From an uncultured Verrucomicrobiota bacterium (GTDB lineage Bacteria > Verrucomicrobiota > Kiritimatiellia > CAIVKH01), in contig CALMUP010000009.1 of the NCBI GenBank assembly GCA_937872895.1, positions 339,334 to 403,333 of the forward strand: DNA of 64,000 nucleotides, read 5' to 3'. A model generated the notes under the pieces. That model saw only the letters and a list, made by a program, of their open reading frames with translations, was not told the origin of the DNA and searched no databases. A program made the position numbers and the translations under genes. Position 1 is the first letter of the stretch. The number at the start of each line of letters is the position of its first letter. Shown here one piece after another: positions 1 to 9,094 of the stretch.

Positions 1-1488
1 GGTGCGACCGGTGCCGATGCGATCACCCTCGAGAACTCGGGCTCCCTGGCCCTGCGCAACGCCGTGACCCTCGGCAGCACAACCCAGGGCATCACCCTCG
101 GCACCGGTGTCGCCCGCATCATCGCCGCCGGCGGATCGACCGCCGTGGTGGCCGCCGCCATTTCCGGACCGACCTCGAATGCCATCCAGTTCGCGACCGA
201 AAACGCCACCAGCCTGCTGATCATCTCGAATACCGCGAACAGCTGGCTGGGAGAAACCACCATCAACGGCCCCGGCCTCGTCCGCCTGGGCCTCGACGAG
301 ACCCTGCCCGACGCGGGCCGCAACGTCGTGGTGAACGGTGGCGCCACCCTCGACCTGTTCGATGCCGATGAAACCATCCCCGGCCTGTTTGGCGGTGGCG
401 TGGTGGACAACCGCGGCGTGGGTGCGTCCGTGCTGACCGTCGGGCTGAACAACGAGAACCCGACCTTCTCCGGCTCGCTCCGCAACACCGGCACCGGCTC
501 CACCCTCGGTCTGGTGAAGGTGGGGACCGGCACACAGACCTTGAACGGCACCAACACCTACAGCGGTTTGACCCGCGTCGAGGACGGCATCCTGCTCCTG
601 TCCATCCAGGGTTCCATTGCCAACAGTTTCCGCATCGACGTGCTTGACGGTGCGACCTTGTCCGCGAACACCCGCACGGATGGCACCTTTACCCTTGGTG
701 CGGCCCAGTTGCTGACCGGCGCCGGCACGGTGCGCGGCAATGTGACCAACAACGGGGCGATCCGCACCGGCCTCGACAACGTGGGCACGCTCGTGGTGAG
801 CGGCCAGTTCGCGCAAGCCGCCTCGGCCAGCCTTCGCGTCACCGTCGCGAGCGGCGTGCCGACCGCCTTGCGGGTTACCGGTCCGGCCGCGTTGAACGGC
901 ACCTTGGAGGTGCTGATCGATGGCACCGAGCCGGTGTCCGGCACCATCGTGACCGCCCTGACCACCTCGGCCCGTTCCGGTACGTTCGCGGTGACCAACC
1001 TGGCTCCGCTGGCCGGTGGCCTCGGTTGGGATGTGGCCTACACGGCGACGTCGGTGCTGCTGTCCGTGACCGGGGCCGCCCCGGTGACCGGGTTTGCCGC
1101 CTGGACGGCCGCCATCACCAACGGCCTGACCAATTACTGGGAGTCAGCCACCGGCGACGGCTACCCGAACCTGCTGAAGTACGCCACCGGTTCCAGTCCG
1201 ACCACGCCCGACCTCCTGGCCCACATGAACGCATCGATCGCCTCCGGCACCCTGAGCCTGGTGTTCAACCGGAATACGAATGCCACCGATGTCGTGTTGG
1301 TGGTGCAAGGCAGCGATTCCGTCGCGAACAACGCGACCTGGGTCGGCATTGCCACCAACACGGCCGGCGTGTGGAATCCGCCCGTCGCGGTGGAAACCGG
1401 CAGCGGGAATCCGGTCAGCGTGCGGGTGCCCGATTCGGTCAGCGGCGGAACCAACCGCTTCCTGCGCCTGAACGTGATCCTGCCCTGA
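1..1488 (+). CDS. Autotransporter-associated beta-strand repeat protein, C-terminal part
   Basis: The frame is open from base 1, so the N-terminus lies outside the window. The sequence is a low-complexity Gly/Thr/Asn/Val-rich beta-helix protein. It contains the characteristic NGTNTYSGLTRVEDGILLLS stretch of autotransporter-associated beta-strand repeats near residues 181-200 of this fragment. The last ~130 residues (from about GFAAWTAAITNGLTNYWES) change character and contain YPNLLKYATGSSPTTPD, the tail typical of large secreted Verrucomicrobia proteins. It is expected at the cell surface or secreted. The stop lies one base from the stop of the convergent neighbour, with no obvious terminator between them. 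The substrate or partner cannot be inferred. Confidence 0.8.
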   Translation, partial: GATGADAITLENSGSLALRNAVTLGSTTQGITLGTGVARIIAAGGSTAVVAAAISGPTSNAIQFATENATSLLIISNTANSWLGETTINGPGLVRLGLDETLPDAGRNVVVNGGATLDLFDADETIPGLFGGGVVDNRGVGASVLTVGLNNENPTFSGSLRNTGTGSTLGLVKVGTGTQTLNGTNTYSGLTRVEDGILLLSIQGSIANSFRIDVLDGATLSANTRTDGTFTLGAAQLLTGAGTVRGNVTNNGAIRTGLDNVGTLVVSGQFAQAASASLRVTVASGVPTALRVTGPAALNGTLEVLIDGTEPVSGTIVTALTTSARSGTFAVTNLAPLAGGLGWDVAYTATSVLLSVTGAAPVTGFAAWTAAITNGLTNYWESATGDGYPNLLKYATGSSPTTPDLLAHMNASIASGTLSLVFNRNTNATDVVLVVQGSDSVANNATWVGIATNTAGVWNPPVAVETGSGNPVSVRVPDSVSGGTNRFLRLNVILP

Positions 1489-1489
1489 T

Positions 1490-2767
1490 TCAGCGGGGGA
1501 TTTCGCGCAACAGCCGCGCGCGGCCTTCCGCCGCGGCGGAAGCCCGCGCCGCACGCCCCGCTTCGAGCGCGGCCGCGCGCGCCTCTCGGTTCATGACCAG
1601 GTCGATCAGCGCCGCGGCCAGGTGTGCGGCATCCGGACTGGCCATGAGCACCTGCGCCCCCCGGCAGCCGAACCAATGCAGCAAGCCCTCGTGCTTCGCG
1701 GCGTAATAGCTGTTCTTGGTGAGCGCGATCACGGGAACCCCGGCTGCAAGCGCGAAAAGCAGGGCATGGTAGGACGCACCGGCCAGTGCGGTGAAGCGCG
1801 ATGCGATCCCGCGTAACGTGGCCGCGTCGTACCGGGCGCGCAAGACGGTGGTGTGTACCGCGTGCTGCATCAGCCCGACCACCCGGTCCGCACTGACGCG
1901 GTCGTCGTCGATCGGATCGTAGGTGATCGGCAGGAACACGACGTGCACCCCGGTGGCCTCGATCAGGTGATCCAACGCGGCGGCGAGCAGGGCGTGGCCG
2001 GTGTCTTCATGGCCGGCGGCGTAACTGGCGGCGTCGCGGAAGTTCACGCCGAACAAGGGACGTCCCGCGGGAACGCTCTCCGCGCGCAACGCGGCATCGA
2101 CCACGGTGTCGTCTGCCGGCGGCACGAGTTCCGCATCGTCGCCGGTATGCACGATCCGGTCCGCCGGTGCACCGAGCTCCCGTGCGACGCGGCGCGAGGT
2201 GTCGCCATCGCGTACCCCGACGAGGCGGGCAACCCGGAAAAACCGCCGCGCCATCCAGCGGTCGAGCGGATGATCCAACGGGCCGATGCCCTGGCTGGTC
2301 ATGAGCAACGGCACGCCGAGCCAGCGCAACGCCACCGCGGTGATCGCCTTCGGGTACAACCAGCCGCGCCAGAACACGCTGTTGAACGATCCGCTTCCGT
2401 GCACGATCACTGCCGCACTGCCGGCCAGGAGGGCGATGGCGGCGCGGTTGACCGGCGGAATGAACCGTTCACGCCACCGGGCCGGACCGAATTTCCAGAT
2501 CGCGACCTGCCCGAGAAAACCGAGGCCGCGCCAGGCCAGCGCGGCGCGGCTGATGGGTCGGTCCGCTGGTGCGGCGAGCAGCATCGTGTCATGGGAGAGG
2601 TCGCACGGGATGCCGATGTCGCGACGTGATCGCTCCGGATTCCGGGTCAGCAGGTGCATGCGGTCCGCGGATCCGTTCCGCGCCAGCCAGGCGATCAGTC
2701 CGCGCATCATGGCCAGATCCCCCTCGTTGTCGTGGGTGGCGCTTCCATACAGCACGACCGGTTTCAT
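1490..2767 (-). CDS. Polysaccharide pyruvyl transferase family protein
   Basis: A 425-residue protein starting MKPVVLYGSATHDNEGDLAM. The N-terminal GSxxxxNxGD motif is that of the CsaB/WcaK-type pyruvyl transferase family, which adds pyruvate ketals to cell-surface polysaccharides. Further family-like segments are IVHGSGSFNSVFWRGW and LMTSQGIGPLDHP in the middle, and ALAGASYHALLFALAAGVPVIAL, with its conserved His, near the C-terminus. The ATG at 2767 overlaps the stop of the upstream glycosyltransferase by 4 bases, so the two are translationally coupled and probably act on the same glycan. The frame continues upstream without a better start; the family homology begins at this ATG. Confidence 0.82.
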   Translation of the reverse strand: MKPVVLYGSATHDNEGDLAMMRGLIAWLARNGSADRMHLLTRNPERSRRDIGIPCDLSHDTMLLAAPADRPISRAALAWRGLGFLGQVAIWKFGPARWRERFIPPVNRAAIALLAGSAAVIVHGSGSFNSVFWRGWLYPKAITAVALRWLGVPLLMTSQGIGPLDHPLDRWMARRFFRVARLVGVRDGDTSRRVARELGAPADRIVHTGDDAELVPPADDTVVDAALRAESVPAGRPLFGVNFRDAASYAAGHEDTGHALLAAALDHLIEATGVHVVFLPITYDPIDDDRVSADRVVGLMQHAVHTTVLRARYDAATLRGIASRFTALAGASYHALLFALAAGVPVIALTKNSYYAAKHEGLLHWFGCRGAQVLMASPDAAHLAAALIDLVMNREARAAALEAGRAARASAAAEGRARLLREIPR

Positions 2768-3585
2768 GGCGTGGATTCGAAGAAGTGGCGGGTGCGCGGT
2801 TGGCTGGTGTTCCACGTGCCGTCCACGTGGTGCAATTCGGCGGAGGAGGGCCACGGCACCGTCGTGGTTTCGATGCCCACCCGGTTGTGGTGCCAGCCCT
2901 TTTCCAGTTCGTGCGAGGAGAAGACGCGCGATCCGTATTTCTCGATCAGGTGGCGGCGGCTCAAGGTCAGGTAATGGCGCAGCACGAACGGGGTGGGGGC
3001 GATGACCCGTCCGGGGAACTGCGCATCGTGTCCACCGGAACCGGCGATATCCACCGGATCCGCCCCTTTTTTCCAGGCGCGGACCAACCGCAACGGACGA
3101 GGCTCGAAGAAGTAATACCACGCCATGCCCGCCACATAGTCGCGGCCCTCCCACGCCTCCTCGTCCGAGGTCGGCACGAACACGAACTCGTTGAAGTTGA
3201 CAGCATTCGCGCCCTCCCGCTCGACGTGTTGCAACGCCTCGGCGAGGGTCAGGCCGGGAAAGGGCGATTCGGGAATCTCGTCGGCATCGACATGGACGAA
3301 CCAGTCGGCGTCCAGCTCCGCGGCCAGTTCCTGCTTGCGCCGGAGGATCGCCTCCCAGTCGTAGTGGCCGGGGAAGGGATGGACCTCGTGCCGCACCAGG
3401 TTGTCCGGATCGAGGGAGCGGATGATCTCCGGGGTGCGGTCGGTCGACTCGTTGTCGATCACCGCGACCTGCAAACCCTGGTCGACCAGGTGTCGCAGGC
3501 AGCGGGCAAGGCAATCCTGTTCATTCCGGACCGCGAGCAGCGCGACGATGTGCGGCGCTCGCGGCCGCAGGAACCGCCCGATCAT
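2764..3585 (-). CDS. Family 2 glycosyltransferase
   Basis: A 273-residue GT-A fold protein. The nucleotide-sugar binding start is VALLAVRNEQDCLARCLRHL, followed by VAVIDNESTDRTPEII and the metal-binding DxD in FVHVDADEIPES near residue 98. The second half (RPLRLVRAWKKG, HYLTLSRRHLIEKYGSR) resembles GT2 enzymes that act on surface glycans. No membrane segment is visible, so it is probably cytosolic or peripheral. It is coupled by a 4-base overlap to the pyruvyl transferase, suggesting a two-gene glycan-decoration unit. The acceptor is unknown. Confidence 0.85.
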   Translation of the reverse strand: MIGRFLRPRAPHIVALLAVRNEQDCLARCLRHLVDQGLQVAVIDNESTDRTPEIIRSLDPDNLVRHEVHPFPGHYDWEAILRRKQELAAELDADWFVHVDADEIPESPFPGLTLAEALQHVEREGANAVNFNEFVFVPTSDEEAWEGRDYVAGMAWYYFFEPRPLRLVRAWKKGADPVDIAGSGGHDAQFPGRVIAPTPFVLRHYLTLSRRHLIEKYGSRVFSSHELEKGWHHNRVGIETTTVPWPSSAELHHVDGTWNTSQPRTRHFFESTP

Positions 3586-3619
3586 CGCGTCGACTCCGCG
3601 GCAGGCCTAGGTTGCCTGG

Positions 3620-4102
3620 TCATCGCGGCTCCTTCGGGAAGAAGTCTCCGAGTTTCGGGCCGGGTTGGCGCAGAGCGTTGCGGGCCATCGATTGGGTTTG
3701 CTGGCGGGCCATGCGCTGGCATTCCTCGAGGAACACCGCGCAGGACATGGTCTGGACGCCGGCGGCGAGCACGGTTTCCCGCTCGCGCCGGTCGTTGGTC
3801 ACCACCAGCCAGCCGGAGGGGTGGGTCGCCTGGTGTACGAGGCGTTCGATGACGGTATCGGCGGTCTGGCCGGAGGAGGAGTAGATGATCTCGATGGCCT
3901 GGATGCCGCCGGGGCTGCTGGCGCCGGATTGCTGGCCGTCGAAGACCACGGTGACCTGCTGGGCCATCGCGGTGGCGGTGCGGGAAATCTTCTCGACGAG
4001 GACTTCGCGGGCGCGGCGGAGGTTGTCGGCAACGATGCGCTTGGTCTCGGGGTCGCGGTGGATCAGGCTATAGCCGTCGATGATCAGTCGCTGGTAGGCC
4101 AT
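3620..4102 (-). CDS. YacP-like NYN domain protein
   Basis: A 160-residue protein with the layout of the YacP/DUF901 branch of NYN (PIN-like) domains, which are predicted RNA nucleases linked in some bacteria to RNA processing. Acidic metal-binding positions are visible in LIIDGYSLIH (D9), VVFDGQQ and VVTNDRRERETV. The length matches the stand-alone family. It sits just downstream of the lacI-type gene and two genes from rlmB, all on the same strand. The tail ends LGDFFPKEPR. The function is inferred from family membership only. Confidence 0.78.
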   Translation of the reverse strand: MAYQRLIIDGYSLIHRDPETKRIVADNLRRAREVLVEKISRTATAMAQQVTVVFDGQQSGASSPGGIQAIEIIYSSSGQTADTVIERLVHQATHPSGWLVVTNDRRERETVLAAGVQTMSCAVFLEECQRMARQQTQSMARNALRQPGPKLGDFFPKEPR

Positions 4103-4118
4103 GCCGCGACCGCTCCAT

Positions 4119-5156
4119 TCAGCGGCCCGGCGCAGGCCCGGTCGACTCGCGCAGGACCAGCGAGACCGGGAGGATTTCCTGGTAGGTGCTGGCCTGCTTC
4201 TTGAAGATCGACAGGGCGCCGTCCACCGCCAGCGTACCGAGACGGTACAGGTCGTGGCGGATCGTGGTCAGGCCGGGCGTGGTGAACTGCGAGGGCGGAA
4301 TGTCGTCCATGCCGATCACCGAGATGTCCTGCGGGATGCGCTTGCCCGACTTCGCGAGGTAGCGCATGGCGCCGATGGCCATCTTGTCGTTGCCGGCCAT
4401 GATCGCGGTAATGCCGGGATGGTTCTTCATCATCCACTCCGCGCCTTCGTAGCCGCCTTGCTCGGTGAACCAACCATCGGCCCAGGTCACCTGGTCTCCG
4501 GTGACGCCACCCTGCGCGCAGGCCTTCAGGAACTGGTCGCGGAAGGAAAGGGCGGTGTGGGTGGTCGTGCCGGCGAGCATGCCGATGGTGCGGTGACCGA
4601 GCGACAGCAGGTGTTCGGCGGCGAGGTTCGCCGACTGGATGTAATCGGCCATGACGTAGTTGATGTCGCGGCCGGGAAAGCAATGGTTGATCAACACCAG
4701 CGGGTAGCCGCTGTGTTCCAGTTCGAGCAGGTACTCGTCGTACATCGACGAACCGATGAACAGCACGCCGTCGGCGCGGCGCGACTTCATCAGCTTGATG
4801 AACTCGCGGGTGTTGACGAAGCGGTGGTTGGCGATGTCGAGCAACACCTTGTAGCCGATGTCGGTCGCGTGCTCGTAGATGCCGCTGACGATTTCGCCGA
4901 AGTAGACATCGGAGAACACGTGGTTCAGGTGGGGCACCACCACGCTCAGCACATGGCTTGAGCGCGAGGCCAGGCTGCTGGCGAAGGCATTTGGTTGGTA
5001 CTGGTGCCGCTCGATCGATTCGAGCACCTTGTCACGCGTCGCCTGGCTGATGCGCGGGTTGTTGTTCAACACCAGGGAGACGGTGCTCAGGGAAACGCCG
5101 CATTCGCGCGCGATGTCCTTGATGGTGGTACGGGTGCTCTTACCTTCTTTTCTCAT
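4119..5156 (-). CDS. LacI/GalR family transcriptional regulator
   Basis: A 345-residue regulator. The N-terminal LacI helix-turn-helix is TTIKDIARECGVSLSTVSLV, followed by the hinge helix (YQPNAFASSLASRSS). A periplasmic-binding-protein-like effector domain follows (HVLSVVVPHLNHVFSDVYFGEIVSGIYEHA..., IGMLAGTTTHTALSFRD, DISVIGMDDIPPSQFTTPGLTTIRHD), typical of sugar-responsive repressors. The ATG at 5156 (MRKEGKST) is preferred over an in-frame TTG at 5192, because LacI proteins normally start only a few residues before the HTH. The effector is not evident. Two AACGTT hexamers just upstream may be an autoregulatory operator. Confidence 0.88.
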   Translation of the reverse strand: MRKEGKSTRTTIKDIARECGVSLSTVSLVLNNNPRISQATRDKVLESIERHQYQPNAFASSLASRSSHVLSVVVPHLNHVFSDVYFGEIVSGIYEHATDIGYKVLLDIANHRFVNTREFIKLMKSRRADGVLFIGSSMYDEYLLELEHSGYPLVLINHCFPGRDINYVMADYIQSANLAAEHLLSLGHRTIGMLAGTTTHTALSFRDQFLKACAQGGVTGDQVTWADGWFTEQGGYEGAEWMMKNHPGITAIMAGNDKMAIGAMRYLAKSGKRIPQDISVIGMDDIPPSQFTTPGLTTIRHDLYRLGTLAVDGALSIFKKQASTYQEILPVSLVLRESTGPAPGR

Positions 5157-5190
5157 ACGGGAAAGGTAACGAAAACCTAATAAACGGTGC

Positions 5191-5209
5191 AACGTTAAAG
5201 TTGAACGTT
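5191..5209 (-). promoter_or_regulatory. Putative LacI-family operator upstream of the lacI-type gene
   Basis: Two copies of the self-complementary hexamer AACGTT (5191-5196 and 5204-5209) lie 13 bp apart, just upstream of the regulator start. A central AACGTT or CG step is common in LacI/GalR-family operators. Autoregulation is therefore plausible, but this is inference from one site. Confidence 0.35.
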
Positions 5210-5229
5210 TCTCCCTGAACGGTCACACG

Positions 5230-5973
5230 TTACGAAGCCGGACGACCGGCTTTGGCGAGGGCGTACATGGCGATGCCGGCAGCCACCGAGGCGTTCAGGG
5301 AGTTGATCTTGCCGAACTGGGGAATGCGCACGATGTGGTCGGCCTCGTTGAGGATGAACTGGCTGACCGCCTTGGCTTCGCCGCCGATGACCAGCAGGTG
5401 GCGGGCGGGCAGGACGGTGGCGAGGGCATCCAGTTCGATCGTTCCGGCCATATCGAGGGCGACGACGACGTGGCCGGTCTCCCGGGCCCGCTTCATGTGC
5501 TCGTTGGCCGAGCCCTCGCGGGCGATGTCGAGGTGTTCGGTCGCCCCGGCCGATACCTTGACCACCGAGGGGTAGACATCGGGCACACCCTTTAGCGGGG
5601 CGAGGATGGCGTGGTAGCCGAAGACGTCGGCGCAGCGGATGATCGCCCCGGTGTTGTGCGGGTCCTCGGTGTTGTCGAGCAGCAGCAACCGGTCGCGGTC
5701 ATAGAGTTCGGCGGCCGGCACGTAGGGGTAGAGGTCGGTCTTGAGCACCGCGCCCTGGTGATCCTTGCTTTCGCTCAGTTCGAAGAGCCGCTGCTTGCTG
5801 ACCCACTCGATGGGGACCTGCTTGGTCTCGATGAAGCGCGCGAGTTTCTTCAGGCGCGGATTGTCCTGGGCCGCCTCGTTGAGAAACGCCTGGTAGATCC
5901 GGCGCCGCCCTCCCCGAAGCACCTCGAAGGCGGGGTTGATGCCGTAGACGTATTCCCAGCGCGAAAGGCCCAT
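5230..5973 (-). CDS. rlmB: 23S rRNA (guanosine-2'-O-)-methyltransferase, RlmB/TrmH type
   Basis: A 247-residue SpoU/TrmH family enzyme. The N-terminal substrate-binding domain begins YVYGINPAFEVLRGGRRRIYQ. The SPOUT knot follows with its three motifs: LLLLDNTEDPHNTGAIIRCADVFG (motif 1), LLVIGGEAKAVSQFIL (motif 2) and IPQFGKINSLNASVAAGIAM (motif 3). It uses S-adenosylmethionine to methylate a ribose 2'-OH. RlmB, acting on 23S G2251, is the usual assignment for this domain order, although a paralogous TrmH-like target cannot be excluded. It follows the malate dehydrogenase gene with a 19-base gap. Confidence 0.83.
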   Translation of the reverse strand: MGLSRWEYVYGINPAFEVLRGGRRRIYQAFLNEAAQDNPRLKKLARFIETKQVPIEWVSKQRLFELSESKDHQGAVLKTDLYPYVPAAELYDRDRLLLLDNTEDPHNTGAIIRCADVFGYHAILAPLKGVPDVYPSVVKVSAGATEHLDIAREGSANEHMKRARETGHVVVALDMAGTIELDALATVLPARHLLVIGGEAKAVSQFILNEADHIVRIPQFGKINSLNASVAAGIAMYALAKAGRPAS

Positions 5974-5992
5974 AACGTACCGCGTCCCGGGA

Positions 5993-7000
5993 TCAGGTGA
6001 GGTGCGGGTTGACGTTCTTCCACTCGGTCAGCGGCGGAAGCACGCCCATGGCGATCACTTCGTCGCGCAGCTTGACCAGGTGGCCGTAGGAAACGGCGAG
6101 TTCGTGCAGTTCCTCCTGGGTGCCGGCGGGAATTGACCAGCTCACACCGTCCTTGGTCAGCTTGGTCTCCATCGCCATCATGATGTGGTCGAAGCCATGC
6201 AGGATATGGCTGACGTAACAACCGACCGGCCACGGGTAGCCCTGACCATCCATGACCGCCTTGATCATGACCAGGCTCTGGTGCGAGGGGCTCTGGAAGG
6301 AGCTGCGTCCGCGCAGTTCGATGATCTTCTTGCCACCCTGCTGGACATGCTTCTTGATCGCTTCCCACTGGTCGTTGGTCAGGCGGTCGGTGCCGATCAG
6401 GTCGTTGAGCGGCACGCCCTTGACCGAGGCCGTGCTGGCGAACACCGCCATCTGCTCGCCGTGTCCGCCATACGTGCGGCAGTTGGCCACCTCGTCTTGC
6501 GCGCAGTTGAAGTGCTGGGACAGCGCGGTCTGCAGCCGGGTGCTGTCCAGTGCGGCGAGGGTCGCGACCTTGGACGGATGCAAGCCGCTGTGGACCAGCA
6601 CGGTCAGGCCGGTGATGTCGGCCGGATTGAAGATGACCACCGCGAGCTTGAGGCCGGGGCAGTAGGCGCGGATGTCCTTGCCGAGTTGGGCGGCGATCTC
6701 GCAGTTGCCCTTGAGCAGGTCTTCGCGGGTCATGCCTTCCTTGCGGGGCGCGCCGCCCGAGGAGATGATGTACGAGGCGCCGGTCAGTGCCTCCTTGATA
6801 TCGGTGGTCCAGGTCACCCGCGCCCCGGGGAACGAGCAGTGGTAGATCTCCTCGGCGGCACCCTTGAGGCCCTTCTCGAAGGGATCGTACATGCACACAT
6901 TCGGGGTCAGGCCCATGGTCAGGGCCGCCTGGGTGAGGTTGGAGCCGATCGCGCCGGCCGCGCCGAGGATGACGAGTTTGTCGTTGGTGATGTAGCTCAT
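5993..7000 (-). CDS. mdh: Malate dehydrogenase (LDH/MDH superfamily)
   Basis: A 335-residue NAD-dependent dehydrogenase. The Rossmann motif is LVILGAAGAIGSNL (residues 9-22). The mobile loop with substrate-binding arginines is GGAPRKEGMTREDLLKGN (R86, R92). The conserved LDSTR (D152, R155) and the catalytic His in YGGHGEQM (H180) follow. It interconverts malate and oxaloacetate in the cytosol. The loop glycines and arginines fit MDH better than LDH. The ATG at 7000 has a GGAG ribosome-binding site about 8 bases upstream. The frame extends further but the homology does not. A promoter is visible at 7037-7066. Confidence 0.87.
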   Translation of the reverse strand: MSYITNDKLVILGAAGAIGSNLTQAALTMGLTPNVCMYDPFEKGLKGAAEEIYHCSFPGARVTWTTDIKEALTGASYIISSGGAPRKEGMTREDLLKGNCEIAAQLGKDIRAYCPGLKLAVVIFNPADITGLTVLVHSGLHPSKVATLAALDSTRLQTALSQHFNCAQDEVANCRTYGGHGEQMAVFASTASVKGVPLNDLIGTDRLTNDQWEAIKKHVQQGGKKIIELRGRSSFQSPSHQSLVMIKAVMDGQGYPWPVGCYVSHILHGFDHIMMAMETKLTKDGVSWSIPAGTQEELHELAVSYGHLVKLRDEVIAMGVLPPLTEWKNVNPHLT

Positions 7001-7036
7001 GGGTATGTCTCCGTGGTTCAAGATTTTGTCGAGGTT

Positions 7037-7066
7037 TATATACGCGGAGAAGAACGTAAAGCACAA
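7037..7066 (-). promoter_or_regulatory. Candidate sigma-70-type promoter for mdh
   Basis: Read on the minus strand, TTGTGC (7066-7061) and TATATA (7042-7037) are separated by 18 bases. This places the start point about 30 bases before the mdh ATG. The -10 matches five of six consensus positions and the -35 is weaker. Confidence 0.5.
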
Positions 7067-7143
7067 TCGGCCCATGGCCGGTTGGATTTGACGCCATGCC
7101 TCCCGCGGCGTTACAACACGGTTGGATTTCATCGGTATCAGTC

Positions 7144-8118
7144 ATGAACGATCGGACCCGTCCAAACCGTGATCCCGTTACCCTGTTGCGGATCATGATG
7201 ATCTCCCGCGCCATCGAGGAGCGGTTAATACGCCTGTACCATCAGGGCAAGGTTTACGGCGGGGCCTACAGCGGGGTGGGGCAGGAGGCCCCGGGAGCCG
7301 CCGCCTGCCTGGCCGGCGAACCCCACGACCTCTATGCCCCGCTGATCCGCAACATGTCGGTGCATGTCGGCCGCGGCGCCGGACCACACCACCTCTTCCG
7401 GCAGTGGCTGGCCCGCGCGTCGAGCCCGACCCGCGGCCGCGACGGCAACATCCACCACGGCGATCTTTCAGCCGGTGTGTATCCAATGATCTCCCACCTC
7501 GGCGCGATGCTGCCCGTGGTGACCGGCGGGGTCATGGCGCGCCGCCGCCGGGGCATCCCGTGCATCGGGTTCGGCTTCATCGGCGACGGTGGATCGAGCA
7601 CCGGCGATTTCCACGAGGCGGTGAACTTCGCTGCCGTGTTCGACGTCCCGGTGGTGTTCATCATCGAGGACAACAAGTTCGCCTACTCGACCCCGACCTC
7701 CCGGCAATTCCGCTGCGCCAACCTCGCCGACCGCGCGCCGGGCTACGGCATCGAGGGCCACCGCGCCGACGGCAACGACGCGCTCGCCCTTCTGGACCTG
7801 CTAGCGCGGCTGGCCGATGACATCCGCGCCCGCCCGCGCCCCGTGCTGGTCGCGGTTGATACCATGCGCATGCGCGGCCACGGCGAACACGATGATTTCG
7901 CCTACGCCCCGCGCGAACTGCTCGAATCCTACCGCGCCCGCGATCCGATTGCCGTCTGCCGCGATGCCCTGCTGGCCGACGGACGCCTCACCGACGAACA
8001 GTGGCACGCGCTTGAAGCCTCCATCCGTACCGAGGTCGACCAGGCCGCCCGCGAAGTTGCCGCTGAACCAGCTCCCGATCCGCGGACCCTGCTGGAGGGC
8101 GTCTATGCCCCGTCGTGA
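7144..8118 (+). CDS. 2-oxoacid dehydrogenase E1 component, alpha subunit
   Basis: A 324-residue thiamine-pyrophosphate enzyme subunit. The ThDP motif runs from GDGGSSTGDFHEAVNFAA (GDG at 147-149) to IIEDNKFA (N177). The segment YSTPTSRQFRCANLADRAPG is closest to branched-chain 2-oxoacid and acetoin dehydrogenase alpha chains. It decarboxylates a 2-oxoacid and passes the acyl group to E2. The ATG at 7144 was chosen because homology starts soon after it; there is no strong ribosome-binding site, and an in-frame ATG at 7096 is an alternative. The E1beta gene overlaps its end. The exact substrate (pyruvate, branched-chain oxoacid or acetoin) is undecided. Confidence 0.88.
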   Translation: MNDRTRPNRDPVTLLRIMMISRAIEERLIRLYHQGKVYGGAYSGVGQEAPGAAACLAGEPHDLYAPLIRNMSVHVGRGAGPHHLFRQWLARASSPTRGRDGNIHHGDLSAGVYPMISHLGAMLPVVTGGVMARRRRGIPCIGFGFIGDGGSSTGDFHEAVNFAAVFDVPVVFIIEDNKFAYSTPTSRQFRCANLADRAPGYGIEGHRADGNDALALLDLLARLADDIRARPRPVLVAVDTMRMRGHGEHDDFAYAPRELLESYRARDPIAVCRDALLADGRLTDEQWHALEASIRTEVDQAAREVAAEPAPDPRTLLEGVYAPS

Positions 8119-9085
8119 GATCACCTACCTGCAGGGCATCCGCGAAGGATTGCAGCACGTCCTGCGCACGCATCCGGAGACCGTGCTCTTCGGCGAGGAT
8201 GTCGCCGCCTTCGGGGGCGCGTTCAAGATGACCACCGGATTCCTCGACGCGTTCGGCGCGGACCGCGTCTTCGACACCCCGATTGCTGAATCGGCGATGC
8301 TCGGCGCGGCCATCGGCATGGCCACCCAGGGATTGAAGCCCATCGTGGAACTCCAGTTCGCCGACTTCGCCACCACCGCGCTCCACCAGTTGCTGAACAA
8401 TGCCGGCACGCTGCACTACCGTACCGGTGTACCCGTGCCGCTGACCGTGCGCGCCCCGTGTGGCGGCGGTTTCGGAGGCGGCCCGTTCCACTCCGAGGAA
8501 CTGGAGGCGATCTTCTGCCACATGCCCGGGATCAAGGTGGTGTACCCGGCCTTCCCGTCCGATGCCCGCAGCCTGATCGTCAGCGCCGTGCTGGATCCGA
8601 ATCCGGTGATCTTCCTCGAAAACAAGTTCCTCTACCGCCATGTGAAGGAAGACGTCGAAACGGACATTGCCCCCGTGCCGCTCGGTTGCGCCCGGATATG
8701 CCGCCCGGGAACCGATGCGACGGTGGTGACCTACGGGGCGATGGTGCATACCGCCATCCATGCCGCGGAAACCGTCGCGCACGAGACCGGTGCCGAGGTC
8801 ATGGTGCTCGACCTGCGATCGCTGAAACCGCTCGACACGCAGGCGATCCTCGCCGCCGCCGCGACCGGCCGGGTGCTGGTCCTGCACGAGGCCTGGCGCA
8901 CCTGCGGCCTCGGGGCGGAAGTCGCCGCCCTGATCGCCGAGCAGGCCTTCCACCATCTCGATGCGCCGGTGCGCCGCCTGACCGCGCCCGATTGCCCGGT
9001 CCCGTTCGCTCCCGAACTGGAAGCCGCGTACCGGCCGGATGAACCCACCGTAACCGAAGCCCTGCTCGACCTGCTGGAAACCTGA
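8105..9085 (+). CDS. 2-oxoacid dehydrogenase E1 component, beta subunit
   Basis: A 326-residue transketolase-like subunit that pairs with the alpha chain to form the E1 heterotetramer. Family landmarks are VLFGEDVAAFGGAFKMTTGF, FDTPIAESAMLGAAIGMA (with the conserved Glu contacting ThDP), MPGIKVVYPAFPSDARSL and the C-terminal EVMVLDLRSLKPLDTQAIL. The ATG at 8105 lies inside the last codons of the alpha gene (14-base overlap), which implies translational coupling. The glycine-rich CGGGFGGGPFHSEELEA replaces the more usual GGGxRQHHSQ-type loop and could affect specificity. Confidence 0.9.
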   Translation: MPRREITYLQGIREGLQHVLRTHPETVLFGEDVAAFGGAFKMTTGFLDAFGADRVFDTPIAESAMLGAAIGMATQGLKPIVELQFADFATTALHQLLNNAGTLHYRTGVPVPLTVRAPCGGGFGGGPFHSEELEAIFCHMPGIKVVYPAFPSDARSLIVSAVLDPNPVIFLENKFLYRHVKEDVETDIAPVPLGCARICRPGTDATVVTYGAMVHTAIHAAETVAHETGAEVMVLDLRSLKPLDTQAILAAAATGRVLVLHEAWRTCGLGAEVAALIAEQAFHHLDAPVRRLTAPDCPVPFAPELEAAYRPDEPTVTEALLDLLET

Positions 9086-9094
9086 GGTGCCGCG

